Counted from the stretch's first letter, positions 29,614 to 44,600 are shown. The stretch: 64,000 nt of DNA from Amyelois transitella (GCF_032362555.1 NC_083509.1:12733001-12797000); one strand, 5' to 3'. A program made the numbers and translations. Notes: generated from the sequence alone by a model not told the origin.

Positions 29614-32600
29614 AAACCACATAAGAAAACCTTCAAGCTGGAGCGGCTACCTGAGTACCTGCGCGACACCGTCGACTGGTTCATGGGGTGAGTGACTTCC
29701 TTGCAGTGCAGCCTAGCTGCGACATCTGCGAGCTGTGTGCCTGTTATGTTTGCACTAAATATGTAAATATGTCCCACAGCTGTTGTTGATATCACAATAA
29801 CATTATTGTTTTATCTCTTATCTAAGTAGGTAGTTCTAATATATATGTCTGTATAATTTGTATTGAATGTAAGTAATCAAAATTTAGTATTTGGAATTCA
29901 CCAGCTTGAGTAGTACCCATATTGCAAATATTTAATATTCTACATCACAAGTTAAACTGATTGAGATGTCTAGATGATGACTGAATGATTGGCTGCATGA
30001 GCTTGCAGCTAGCTGTAGTAGGAGCAGCAACCCTGTGTATTGTTGTAAGGAGCACTCTTGATTTAACAGCATCGTGTTGTTCAAAGGCTTCCTTCATCCT
30101 CAGAAATTTTATCATTACATAACTTAAATATACACACCAATCTGCTTCACAGTTCATTTCTCATCTCACAGGTATGCAGGAAGAGATTGGTATTGGATCA
30201 TAGCCCTCTTATACTACAAACTAGTTGTTTGCTGCATACTTAGACTGCATGAACACTGTTTAAGGATTTTTTTTACAAAATTGTGAATATCCAAAAATTG
30301 TGTGAATAAGTTTGATGCCCTACAAACTTTAAAATTCTATTGACAAATCCTCTCTTTGTTTGACAGACCAATGGCTGAAAATTAATCATGTTACAAACAT
30401 ACATACTTACAAAATTTTTTTTTGTTTTTGACCTAAGTTACATAAACTTACTTATAATCATGTCATCCCTTGCAGGGAAGACAGAGCCAACAGTCTTGAA
30501 AAGATGACTTGATCAAAGTTGATTGGTAGATTATGTATTTTATAGGTATAAATGCTTAAATGAACTCTTACTAAGTGGAAAGCTGCTCTATACAGCTGTA
30601 AGTATAAACTTACTATCCTATATATCCTAACAATGTTTTTAATATTTGGTCAATCTTTAAGATTGACCAAAAAAATATTGTCAGGCATCAAAATATCTAT
30701 ATATATCATTTTCTGTAAGTAGGGTTTTCAAAGGGGGACAAAAAATTGGAAGATGGTTAAGTATCAAATAAAAGAACACTTAATGGAATGACAGATTAAT
30801 AAAAAATTAATGAAACAAGTTTTATCATTTGGTGAAAATAATCAGAACTGACAGATGTAATTACTGTGAACAAAGTGAAGATACTCCATGGCCTGCTGGA
30901 ATGTGGCCACTGTAGAGATATGTTTGTGTCTTACAAACATAACTTATTTGTTCTGGAGAGCTGTGGTGTCGCAAAGAGTGTAGCTCTGTGGCATGATAGC
31001 TCTTCCCTTGAAGTTCCTTATGAGCCAAACATAATCACATCAAGGCTTAAAATAAAAATATTAAATATTTTTACCTTTTTAATGTTTTTGAAGTATGTTT
31101 TATATACATACACACTTTTGTTACATATATATCCTTTGCAGGGTAGACAGAGCGTTGGCTCTGTCTCAAAAAGTCTCGAAAAGATTGAAAGGGCTTGTTC
31201 TGCTGTATGTCTGTATTAATTTTTTGATAAAAAATATACATAATTAATGGAGTAAATGTAAGAAATACAATAAAACATAAGTCGAATCGGTAAGGTGCCA
31301 GTTAAAATGCGTGTGGCGCAAAACGGCACAGGTTCGAATCCCACCCTGGGCAAGTACCAATGACTAATTTTGAATTTATGTACATTAGTTTAAATACTAA
31401 ACGAAAACATCTTGACGAAACCTGCACATTCAGGCAACTGGATGTGTAACTGTGACCGATCGGAAACAGGTTTGGTTCTCCTGCAAAGGTTGCGTCGGTC
31501 AGACGGGAGTCACACTTGGTGTAAAAACCTGACTCACCCAATTCAGAATCGATAATCAAAGGCATACCCCGGGCTCCTTTCCAGGTAAGGATGCAACCGG
31601 TTCTAAAGCCAGGAGGAAAACATACTAAGGTACCTTAAGACTGAGTTTCTTTTATTATTTCTTAATTGTTTAAATAGGGAACTTAGATTAGGGGTTATCT
31701 GAAATTAATTTTTATTTTATTCTTTAAATAGTTACCTAATAAATATAACTGGGACCCCAGTATAACTACTTAGTATTAAGAAACCATAAAAATGAAAGTC
31801 TGAAATTTTATTGAAAAATAGTGAATTCTATGTAAAAAACCTTTACTGTTATTCTACTCTTTTAAGTCTTAACTTAATCAGGTGTTTTTTTTTTAAATAT
31901 TACGGTATTTATGCTCACACAGACTATGCAGCCTATGACTCAAACGCAGTTGCTTGGGTATTTCAGTTGTTCACTTTATGGAATATGCATTTGACACTTT
32001 GCTTAAGCTAGTGGTAATGGTAACCTTGTCGTGATTTGAAGCAGCCTTCTTTTCACCAAATTTCAATCCTCACCGTTATTCAATTCATAGGCTTGGTTTG
32101 TTCAGGTGATACACATATACACATAATCACGTCTATATCCCTTGCGGGGTAGACAGAGCCAACATTCTTGGAAAGACTGTCAATCCCAAGTTTATAAACA
32201 AAGTTTGTAGAGTTTTATTTCACTGAAGCAAACAGATGAACGGATTTACATGGTTTAATAAAAGACATTGCATCGGGAGACTCACGTTGTCTTAATATCG
32301 TTCTCGCGTTTTCGGTTTTCTTATTTCATACCCCAAGGATAATTAGATCCTCCTCGTGATCAATATGGTTGAATATTTGAGTAAACAATATTGTCATTTA
32401 ACGCGTTAATGCTACACATTTTTGGTCAGTGTTGTGGGGAAAGCGGTAGTGTGCGAGGCGCGGGGAGCGCCGCCGTGCTGCCTCAGGTGCGAGATGATAA
32501 GACGTGATGTCACCGCGCACGAGTGACGCGGCGCTGCTTGTCTCAACTGTAGCCGCCGCCTTCAGTTCTCAGCGGCGCGCAAACGTGAATGTCGGTTTTT

Positions 32601-35600
32601 TGCGAGCTGCACCGCTGGTAACCGACGACGTTCTCTCGAGCGAGACAAGTACGGTCGGCCGCGTCGCCGACCGCGGCACCGGTGAAGTGAATTACTGTGC
32701 ATGTTAGTGAAGTCTTGGATACGCAGGATGAGCGAGGGCGGCGGCAGCGGCGAGGAGGAGAGCCCCGCACGCCGCTGGCCCGTGGGCATCCTCCGCCGTA
32801 GCGGCGCGCGCGCAGCCCGCCGAATGCTGCACGTCAAGTACCGCAGCGTGCCGCCCGCGACGCCGACGCCGCTCGCCGCGCTGCCCACAGACATCGACGA
32901 CACTGTCTCTTGTTTCTGCAGGTGCTTCTTAATTGTTACCGCGGATGTGCTGTCTTTCGTTTCTTGTCCTATCATATGTAATTCGGTTTCCAACCAGTTG
33001 TATGCGCCACCGAAACATCAATGTTTTCTTATGAATAAGCAGCAACTAAACGTCGTTATTGTGATTCATTACCTTAGCCTTGGCGAGTAAAGCGGAGGCT
33101 GTCGCTAGAGCCGGCTCCAGCAGTGTTGCGCAGTCGGCCGCGCGGCCTGCGATTGCGGCGACCCAGTTACCGTCGCCGCCGGCGCGGAGGCCGCGAGCCG
33201 CGCACCGCACTTATCGTGATAGCATTTGATATCGCTACACCTGTGTGACGTCACACCCACTGCCACCACCCGCCATTATCTTGTGTGCCATATGCATGTA
33301 TCTGTACAAAACAATACTCAAATAATTTATATAATAGATAGGTACATACTTAAAATGCCACTTAACAATTTATGCTTTAAAAAAACCTGCCATTATTGTT
33401 TCGTCGAAATACCTAATCTCTTTATCTCATAAATTACTTGATCGATTTTATTCAAATCAATTTCCGTTTAGTTCAATTCTCTTCTTTCACGAAGTTTAAA
33501 ATATACACATACATACATATAATCACGTCTATATCCCTTACGTGGTAGACAGAGCCAGCAGTCTTAAGGGGCTGACAGGCCACGTTCAGCTGTTGAGTTG
33601 AAGCGAAAGCAGTATGCAGGTTTGCAAGTGGAATGATGTAGTCTCTGCCTACACCTCCGGGTCAGATTAGAGCGTCGAAAGTCTTTTTATACTGCAATAA
33701 ATAATAGTTTAAAAAAACTAAAAAACTACGCTTTATTGCTAATCAAACTAAAAAATAGAAAATAAAAATTAATGACAAAGGAATTATAAAACAGTAGTAG
33801 TAAGTCGAACAATCAGTTATAGTCAATTACCTCTGATTAAAATTATAACAAAATTAAATTTATAAACAAAACAATTTAAATCAGAGTAAAAAGCGTGGGG
33901 TGCATTTTACTTCATTTTCATAACTCTCTTGTCATAAATATATGCTAATAGAATGATTTTAATATTTACTACATCAGGCACCCCACGCTTTTTACTCAGA
34001 TTTAAATTGTTTTGTTTATAAATTTAATTTTGTTATAATTTTAATCAGAGGTAATTGACTATAACTGATTGTTCGACTTACTACTACTGTTTTATAATTC
34101 CTTTGTCATTAATTTTTATTTTCTATTTTTTAGTTTGATTAGCAATAAAGCGTAGTTTTTTAGTTTTTTTAAACTATTATTTATTTTCTATTTTTTAGTT
34201 CGATTAGCAATAAAACGCGTAGTTTTTTAGTTTTTTTATACAATTATTTTTTGGAAGTTAACACTTCTAGTATAACTATCTTACTAGAAAAAACTTTCGC
34301 AACAATGCGCCCATACATACATACATACATATGATCACGTCTATATCCCTTGCGGGGTAGACAGAGCCAACAGTCTTGAAAAGACTGAATGGCCACATTC
34401 AGCTATTTGGCTTAATGATAGAACCGAGCCCATCGCCAGAGGTTTTCACAACTAACTTTCTTAAAGTTATATGTGGCCTGATTGGATTAAATCTCATAAT
34501 ATTCTCATAATGATGATTCTTTTTTAGGCGATGGGCTTGCAACCTGTCACTATTTGAATCTCAATTCTAACTTAAATCCAAATAGCTGAACGTGGCCTAT
34601 CAGTCTTTACAAGACTGTTGGCTCTGTCTACCCCGCAAGGGATATAGACGTGATTATATGTATGTATGATGATTGTTAAACCCAGTTGAAAAGAATTTTA
34701 TAGTGATAAATCACTGTTAATAATATTTTTGACTATCCAGCAAACATAATAATTTTCGATTGTGGCCTTGCCAGGAATCAAACCACAAGATTAAGAGGCA
34801 GATTGATACAGGAACAAAAATATTTCAAACATACCTCCACTGCCTTTACAACCAGGAACGCAACAATGTTTATCGGAAGACATCGTGGCACTTTTGTTGT
34901 AAAACTGTCTTTCACAAAAACAAACACAAACTTGGGACTCCTATCTCAAATAATCAGGTACTTTTTACAGGAGTCCTATCTGCACAACACAGTGAACACA
35001 GTCAGAGTCCAATCTCAGATGATAAAATCACACGAATATCCGGAAGAACAAAGCTCGACTCAACGAAAGATTCCAAACTACAAATAACGACAAGTTATCA
35101 GCACAAAACAAAGTGCAAATAGGTAAATACACAGGCACCGGTATAAAAAAACAGAAAGAAAGTTTACAGGTTTTCTAATCGAATTCGAAACTTACTGCAA
35201 AACTTATTTGACATAAATAAATGTCACTCATTTCTTAAACGAGTATTACAGTGTTGCTATTATAAATAGGCAAAAGATACCTAATGTTAATTCAAGAATT
35301 GCATTAATATGTTAAATACGTATTAAATATCACAAAGTTCTGTAGGTAGTAACTTTATTCTTGTATTGTTGTAAATTTAGTTGTTCAATTTTCATTTATT
35401 ACTTTTGTTTTATTACTTATATATTTTTTATTGTTTTAAAATATTCTACTAATTCTACTATTGTTTCTAATGGTAATTCTAAATGGAGCGATGCGATGAA
35501 ATAAAAAAGCCTCAGGTTAATAGTAACATTATATGGAAATATATTACATATCTTTTTGGACTCCTTATACGTCAGAACTTCTTGGTTTCTTGTATAGAGA

Positions 35601-38600
35601 TTACTGGCAATGGTGCTATCTCTGTCTCTCTTACTCTCATACGAAGGATCTAAAAATGAATTTATTAATCCTGGCAGTTTTAATAAGGATAATGAGAAAC
35701 TCTTATCAAAATATTGCATTGTCATCGGTCCTTGATACGTGTGCAAAGTTTCAAGTTGATCAGACGTTTAGAAATCAGTGAAAATTAAGCTCAAAGATTC
35801 CGTTACATACATACATACATACATACAACCCAAGCTAATAAAAGCGTAGTAAAAAGAAGCAAATACTTCATTTAAAAAAATTGCCTGATCTGTTTTGGCA
35901 ATCTCAATGTCGCAGCCATGTGATGAAAATAGCTGTTTAAATAAATAGCTAACCATTTGATTAAACGCTGCCATATAGCTATAACACTAGTTTTGTTCTT
36001 AGTTTAATCATTAATGGTGTAAGAACGATCATCGCAAATGCTGAAAATTTGCTAAAATATCTACCGCTGTATGGCTCATAAATATTTATTCATATTTAGA
36101 ATATTTTTCTGAGCCACACAGCGGCGCTAGTTTCGTTTTGTTTACAAAATAGCGCAATCAGCTGATAGCGCCTCATCGAATACACCTTCCGAATGTTAAA
36201 CGTTATATTCTTATTTCTTACTTACGTCTTATAAGTATTAAGTCTCCGAATAAATTGGCTGTAACATACGGACATTTGCCTGTTGCCTCTTGGCTGCGGA
36301 ACCCTGAAAACAAATTAAATATGTAGATGTACTGCATATGTGTAGAAAGCTCACACAAATTACTTTCAACATACTATATTGATCGATATATAGTATATTC
36401 CGTGACACACAGTCGCAATAAGCCTCTGTGCTTATTGCTTAAATTGCATTCGAGAAACTCTACTCACTTTGCTATCTATCCCGACTCCCTGCAAATGCAA
36501 TTCATATTTCTGACTTAAGAGGTTTTGGCAAAATGCACTTTTTTCTAGATTGCGTGTTTGGACCGTCTTATCTGAAAAAAAGGGCCGAAGCCAACATGAA
36601 GAGGCCCTTTGGTACCTTTTTCAGGTTCAGTCTCCGAAGACTAACTTCTAACTAACAAACTTTACCTCTACTAGATAAACCGCGGAAAAATACTTTAGCT
36701 TCGATAATTGTTACGATAAATTGAATGATCACGTTCTGCTTGGGCCGAGTCGCCTCCGTGATAGTGATACAGCACGTTCGCAGTGGGTCTAACATTGTTT
36801 CATTTTATTATATTTTACTAATAACCCTTGTAATAACCCTAATAAGCCTTGACGCTTTGCACGGGTATTTCTTGGTAAGTTTGCTATGATTGACAATAAA
36901 CTAAAGTATTTATTTGTATAAAAATTAAAATATACTACGAAATATACCAAGTAATCACAATGAAAATTATATAAACAAAATATAATTTCATCATAAAGCC
37001 ATACAGCTGAACGTGGCCTTTCAGACACTTGTCAGGATCATCGGCTCTGTGTACCGCGCATGGTATATAGACGTAACTATATGTAATAAAATTCTTTAAA
37101 ACAAAATTAGGTAGATAGCCTTTTATTTTGTACGAGTATTTGATAGATAGGTATATTGATTGATATAAACTGTTTGATATAAACTTTTAGAAAAGTTAAT
37201 AGTTGTATTTTTTAATACTTTTCATTGCGATTAAGTCGAAATCCACATTATTGGCGAGAGAAGATAAAGTGAAAAGATTTGTATTTTTGTATGTTGGTAA
37301 AGAATAAACTCAAAAACTACTAAATCGATTTCAAAAATTCTCCATTAGACAGCTACATTATTCAAGTGTCATATGCAGTGCCTATATTTGTTTTGAAATA
37401 AATTTCGTTTCAGGCAGATTAATCAAAATAAATTTAATGTGATTCGGGAAAAAAAATTGAATTTTAAGCGAGTTTATTTAAGTTCTACAAAGAAATAATT
37501 AAGTTTATTGTCATTCAAGGCAAACTTTTACCAAAAATACCCGTGCAAAGCCGGGACGGGTTGCTAGTACTTTCTTAATAATCTTGATTGGATTCCTTCA
37601 CTCCCTAAACTACTCGTTTCTTTTTTGTAAAGCACTTTTTATCTTTCTTTACATTAGAGGCTAAAATGACATTATTTTGACATTCTTCTATCTGATGCAT
37701 CTTCCACATGCATATTGTGGAGACATCTTATTTCATTGTATTATTGTGATAAACGTACGTATTAATACGTATGTAATATCGCCGTTTGTAAGATACACCA
37801 CTAATTGGATTACACCTGCAGTCTTTTGCCGCACTTGCTTTGTTTACCTTGCATTGCTACCATTTTATTGTTCTTTTAAGTTTTGTCGGTTGGCTGAGAT
37901 TTCTAAATCCTCTGGTCTGGTGTATTCAAAATGTGTGCAATAAAAATAATAGACGAATATTTTTTCTAATAGAGGTATCACTTACCCTACCTACAACTCA
38001 TGTATTATGGACGACGTTGCCTGACAAAAAATATTGAAATTGAATATTCAAAGTGGCTTTAATTGAGGACCTACCTGGTTTTATTTAGCCGCTTTAAATT
38101 GAAAATGTGCGCAGGGTGGTTGTTAGCGGCGAGGTGATGTGAGTGAGGCGTGACGTCGGCGAGGAGCCCGCAGGCCCGCTCGATACGTCTGCGGCTGCCG
38201 GCCGGCGTCGCCGACCTTGGCCCACTGCAGCGGTGGCGGCAGTAGCCTCTGCCACCACCACCCTCCATTATGCTATTCTTTATGAAATTTGATTAAGTTT
38301 ATGATCTTTAATTTATTAAGTAAACACGTCCACATAAAGGAAATTACAGGGAATGCGTGGATGCTGCAAGCTCTGCAAAACGTGCGCAATGTCAAGCAGT
38401 AATTTTTAGCCAGAACCTTTCGTGACTAACTTTTATATGATTAACTTTTTCTGATTGGCCTGGGTCTTGGATGTTTATCTATATAAGTTTTTATTATAAA
38501 ATATAGTATCGTTGAGTTAGTATCTCGCTCGTAACACAAGTCTCGAACTTACTTCGAGGCTAACTCAATCAGTGTAATTTGTCCCGTATATATTTATTTA

Positions 38601-41600
38601 TTTATTATTTACTTTATTACCATTATCTGCATCAACACAGTTTCTCAAGAACTAAACCTAAACGGTTGACTAATTCAAATCTATATCATTTTCTTGTTTA
38701 TGGCGTTCTTTATAAATGCTATGGCAATAAAAATTTCAAACCAATAATGGGACAGTATGAATCGCCCGTCGGGAATAAGTTGAACGGCCATCAAACATGT
38801 TGTATGCGCAAGACTGAAAGGTAAGATTTGTGATGATTATGGTTATGATGGGCAGGATATATTACTTGCTGGGGCTTGGTAAAAACACACATAAACGTAC
38901 TCTGTACAAAAAAAAACGGCCAAGTAAGAGTCGGACTCGCCAACCAACCAAAGTTTCCGACCATCATCGTTTGTTATTTAAATATTTATGTTTTATATTC
39001 ACAATTATCACATTAGTGCTTTTGTCAAATATTTTAATTTGAGTATTTTTTACAATATTAATGTGCCAATGTGAACATAAAAAAATCCGCATCTGATCAT
39101 ATTTAGCATAGGTAATTTTCATGTACTTACATACTTACTGGGCGTGATATTGAGACATTAGCAAAGTCACGGAGACAGAAAATAAAACTAACTTAATGTA
39201 CATTCGGTCGGTTCTTTATATGCTTTACCAAAAATTCTAAGGGTATGCAAAGAAAGTACTTTGTGAGAAAGCTTATAGGACTGATGATTACCCGAATGAT
39301 AAACATCCGGCTTGAGCTTGGCGCAGGAACCTCGTTAAGATTTGTAGTAGGTTCAAATCGAAACTAGGTACGTGTACTCTGTACGTAAATCAATTTGTTT
39401 AAAATTGACATCCCATTTAAAATTTTATTATTTAAATTTGGATAATTGTGAAGTTGACGTTATTAAGGAAAATGTTATAAGTTTGTATACATAAAAATAT
39501 GTATGGGTATAAGATAAAATACATCTAAATTTAAAATGACTACCCCAGATATAAAAACCACGCAAGTTAAATCTGCCGTGCATCGTATGGAGGTCAGCTA
39601 GGTAAACTCGTGGCCATAAATGCGCACAATGAACAACCCGTTACAACGAGCTGTTTTATCGTATACTTTTAAAACAATGGAAATCGGAGCCTCGTCACGA
39701 AACTGTTTATACCATGTGTAGGTAAGTTAGCATGGCGGCGCTCGGCGGCAGTCGGCGGCGCTCGTCGTCCGATTGAATCATTCGTTTCGTTTGTTTTGCA
39801 CAATGCTCTGCAATGTTCTTCGTGGTAGTTTTCGATCCTCGTCTCCGCTGTACCACGGCACTAGATCCACTCGCCTGACATATTGTATTCCGTACAATTG
39901 TTATCTACTATTGCGACTGCCGCGTGCCGTCTGACGTCCTTACCTGTATAGGAAACGATCAGCGGAATGGATGAATTTATCTTAATTGCAAATTTTATCG
40001 AGACCTTTTTCTGCATCGTATGAGCAATGGCTTCTTCTTTCTTTCTTTTACTAACAAAGCGTCTCCTCCTAGTTGGTACATGGTTAATACTCATGAAGGC
40101 GGTAAATATCTATGATTAAACCGTATTTTTGTTTGCAGTTTAATTATAATATAATACCTACATATTTACTTCGGTAGGTAATTAACATGAATAGAAAAAT
40201 TATGCTTTTACATAATATATGTAAACAGTTTAATGTGGCAACATGTAGTTTGTATTTTAAATAAATAGCCTAAAGATTTATTCTCTTCAAGGTCACTTGT
40301 AAGTTGTGTCGTATGTTTAAATATTATCTTGTATAACCACACGGTATCGGGGGGCGACTTGCGCGCACGTGCTAACAAATATGATGTCAACACTTATGTG
40401 TGAAGGTGGCACAAATGATATTGACCCATAGTCATCATCCAAGCACTAAAAGTGTCGTGAACCTGGGGTCCTGATTCCTGGCTCACTGCTGCACATATTG
40501 TTACAGGTGAGTGCGGCGTTAGCCTCGCTTCGTATCGTTGTGATATGCTGGACTGCTTGTGGTAAGTTTGAGCGTATTCTTTCTTCTATATAATTATTCC
40601 TTCCATGCCTTTTTCGTCATCTTCATTACGTTACTCCAACCGTCTCTGTTATTTGCAGAAGCAAAATTTATTTCTGCTTACAGCATTGCATTTGTTAGTT
40701 ACGTAGTACGTCCAACATACAACGTAGCTGCAAATGTACACTGCTTTCAAGATTGCGCGTATCTCGTCGTTTTAGAAAACACGAAAAATTGATTTCTTCT
40801 TTAATAACATTGTCCCAGCAGGAATATTGTAAACGAATAATCGAAAGAAGAAATATCGTACGTAAATGGGCAGGTAATAACTTTTATCGCTGATGGTGAA
40901 TCGATTACTTGATGTTATTTTATCGTCAAATGTCATTTTTCGGTTTTGGCGAATAATTTGGGTCAAAGGTAATGTGCATTGACAATGAGAAGTAGTAGAA
41001 TAGTGGGGAGTGGGGACGGATTGACGATTATTCAAACAAGCGCGAAGCAGCGCGGTGCGGTGTGGCGTGGTGCGGGTGCGGCAAGGTAAGTGGTAATGTA
41101 ATGCGGTGCCGTGGGGCGGGAGCGGGTGGAAGAGTTGCTGTAGTCGGTTCTGTCTGCCAGTGGAACAGTTCCCCGCGCACCGCCGTCCTGTTCACACGAG
41201 TTGCGATGCTCGGCATCGGTGGAGCGGTCGCATTCACAGCTGTTTGTAGTAGCGCGCTCGCGCCTGGCTAGTTGCAGTGTGATACAGTGAGTGATCGCCT
41301 CGCATTTGACGGGCATGTGAGCATGCTGCGCTCGCCGGGCCCGGGCGGCATGGTGGGCCTGCCGCCGCCGCCGCCGCATGCTAGGCTTTCGCTCTTTGAC
41401 TCTTGTCATCGAAAAATTAGGCTCATTGGAGGCGGACCCGTCGCTTTCCTAGGAGGACTTGTCGCGTAAGTTCGTACTAAAAATGAATTAAATAATTGGT
41501 TCTACTGTGCTGTGAGAATCTCTATTTTAACAATCTTCATCTAATTTAGTCCTGCGAGGGTAGGGCGAAGCGGGAGTTGTGTTAAGTAACGGTGAGTTCG

Positions 41601-44600
41601 CGGTTCGCAATGACACGGTCTAGATAGCCTGCCGTGGTTTCCGCGCGCTCGAGCCGCGGTCTCGACGGTGATTTGACCTCAATTCATTTGTATTGTTTCG
41701 TTAATACCACCTTTCATTTTGAACAATATCCGACGGGGTCTTCTGCTTTGGAATAGACATAAATTTTCTTGGGAAGAATATTTCTGCAATTCCTTTTCAT
41801 GTTGTAACAAACAATGTTGGGTAGTTTGAAATTCCGGTGCATGATGAATGGGTGTGTGATTTTTGTCTGTTTAATAAATACATAAGGGAACATATCAAAT
41901 TCAGCTAACCTCGGTAGCTAATCGCTAAGACTACCACTTATAGGTACCACCGGACTTTTTTCTAGATCAACACATTGATGGTTCAAGTTTTCATACCGTT
42001 GCATGTACATATTTTATGAGGTTAATGGAAAATCTACACCTATTTCTGTTGTTTATTTAATATTAAAGCTTTACATGTTGGTTGGCTTTACAAAATTTCC
42101 CATTTACTTACTTGAAATGTGTGTTTAATAAGAATTTACATTTCATATTTCTTACATATTCTTTTTTATAATTTTATATGCAACTAGCCATAACATTTTA
42201 TATTTTTGGCTCTAGAATAGTAAAATGAAGAAATTGTTATTTATTTTTTAACATTCATTAAATTTTATGTTTGGAATTTGGCTCATTGTAAAAGGTCTAG
42301 ACGACGCAATAACGTCATCTGAATGAACTTATAGTTTCATAACTTTGTCAACGTTTTTAGTCTTTAAAAACAAATTAACTAGACATTATTGACATTGACA
42401 GCAGTTGTTTTTATACAAACCACCTATGAATTGTTATTTTATTTTTATTTTTTGTTAATTAAGTAAGAATGTTGATTTAAACATGAACACAAAATCAAAA
42501 ATTGACGAGAGCTTATTTTTAAGCTTGAGGGTGTTATTTTCCCTGACAGTTAACTGATAAAAAGACTCATTCTTTAGTTGATGAATTAAAGCTAGCAGCA
42601 GAAGATTACGATATGTAACTAACTTCTCTACGTCATAGAGATGACGTCTCTCAAGCTCTGACATTGGATTTTATTATTTTTCTCAAAAATAAAGCGATAA
42701 AAAAACACATTTTATATTTTTGGCTCTAGAATAGTAAAATGAAGAAATTGTTATTTTTGCTTGGGGTCTTGAAAAAAAAGAAATGTTGTCTATTCAAAAT
42801 TGTTCAAACTATGAGGTCTTTACTCAGAATTTGTTTGTGTGTGAATGATTTTACACCTGAACATTGTGTAGTGAGAAAGCTTCATAATCTTTTGATGAGG
42901 AGTTTATAAGCATACTCGCAAGATTTTATGGCTTACCGTGGCGCGTCACCTGGAATTAATGAATTGATCCTTTTTTAGAGCGTCGAAATTCGTCAATACC
43001 GTTATTTAATTTACCCAGTCTTGTGTGGTGTTCAGTGCTCCTGTTACCTTTCCTATAAGACTATTACTCATCTCTCCTTCTACCACTCTAATAGAGAGAG
43101 AGATAGACTCTCTCGACTCTATTACTATAATGTCTCTATTACCTTACCTGTAAGATAATTATTGATCCGAAATCAAAAAGTATGAGTATGATTTTAAGGT
43201 AAGATCAGTCGATCTGTATACCTAATTAGTTATATTCTGAAACTGTTAATGATTACTATTAGATACTTGCCTACAACTACATATGTCGTCATCCAATTAG
43301 CGACAGTTATGCAATGTTTTTGTACAGAAATCACGTTTAATTAAGTAAATATCACAGTAATATCAAGGCTGGCCATTTGTAAAGTACAACTTATTGATAT
43401 CCGCGTTTTGCGTCACGTTTGCTTTATCACCACAAGCCAAGTAGGCCGCGTATGGTGCCGAGTGCATGCGAGCGGCTCGTTAGCACGGCATCCAGCTAGC
43501 GGTACCAGCAACGCTATCGATCACCGTTCAATATATAAAACCTCACCAAATCGAATTACAGCCACAGCGGTATCACTATGAAAAAGCAGTTTTATATAAA
43601 GCAAGAAGGATAGAAACCAAGCTTTAAGCTATGAATTGTGATTGTATTGATCTGGGTTTATTCATAGCGCTTGGGCACTTCACCACTGTCACAAGTGGAT
43701 CACAGTGTATCGCCAGTCATGGCATTAGTAACCTCTGGTTGCTGGTAACGGGACAGTACGCCGTGTCCTAGATAAATTAAATTTTGTTCATAGCCTGGTG
43801 TTCTCCCAATTGTGTTTAAACTGCCATTAGGTTGTTTTATTTTGATAACAAGTTTGAAGCGAGAACTGAAATACGCCTTTTGTTCACGCATAATCAAAAA
43901 ATCAAATAAATATCACATTTTATGCATTAAACATTCTCACATATGCATCTCAAAACTTGGAATTGGGATATATGGAGATGTACGTATTTATTGACAGCTT
44001 GCTGGGTCATCGTGTAAAAAAAGAATCCTACGTTCATAAGCCATTTGAATTACTTTTACAAACTACGCTAGGAAAGAAAGATGCAGCTATTGAATAATAT
44101 GTATAAGAAATAAATTTTTGTGGGTAATTAAAGTACATTGATTCGTTCAAATAGAACAGACTCATACGAAATGAACAGTTAATAAGGACAGTTGCAAATT
44201 TTTTTGATAATGCTGCGATGAGAAAATTACTTAATAAAATAATATGTACCTATATGTTTTCATTTACTAACTTACAGTGAGGATATAAATACTTTTCTAG
44301 CTAGGCTAGCTCGCCATTAAGCTGCAGTGTACAAAAAATTTGATAACCTCAGTTAATATTTCGTTATAAGAGTACTGGTTATAGCGATATATACAATTGA
44401 GATACCCACCGCAAATATTCTTCGAGAAAGTAGCGCGCCATCACAACTACGCGGCACGATTGTGGAGTCACATTGTGGTTCAGCTTGTTTGTAGTGCTCG
44501 CCTTAACGCCCCGTAGTTTATTTTTGTTTACAATTATTTGGAGGCTAATTAAATAATAACTAACACCACCGTTACATAAAAACGGATATTATATTTTCTG

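Larger units (their letters stand above)
33696..35291 (+). mobile_element. Foldback-type repeat element, copy 1
   Basis: A head made of 208-bp inverted arms (33696-33903, 33978-34185; one clear mismatch pair, 74-bp loop) is followed by a partial third arm (to about 34238) and a body of about 1 kb. A shorter-headed second copy lies at 62186-63154 and shares the body up to CCTAATGTTAAT. No open frame is conserved between the copies. Two family A SINEs inside (34313-34432, 34519-34665) are absent from copy 2. Confidence 0.75.

Noticed and set aside
32562..32993. Minus-strand gene opposite Mob2 exon B
   Set aside because: Open only because the DNA is GC-rich; no domain and no splice signals on that strand.
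34760..35122. Protein-coding gene in the foldback element body
   Set aside because: The frame in copy 1 and the matching frame at 62633 diverge through indels and early stops, so it is not kept as a protein.
39733..39777. Coding exon starting MAALGGSRRRSSSD
   Set aside because: Ends in a stop after 14 codons without a donor in the right phase; at most part of a leader.
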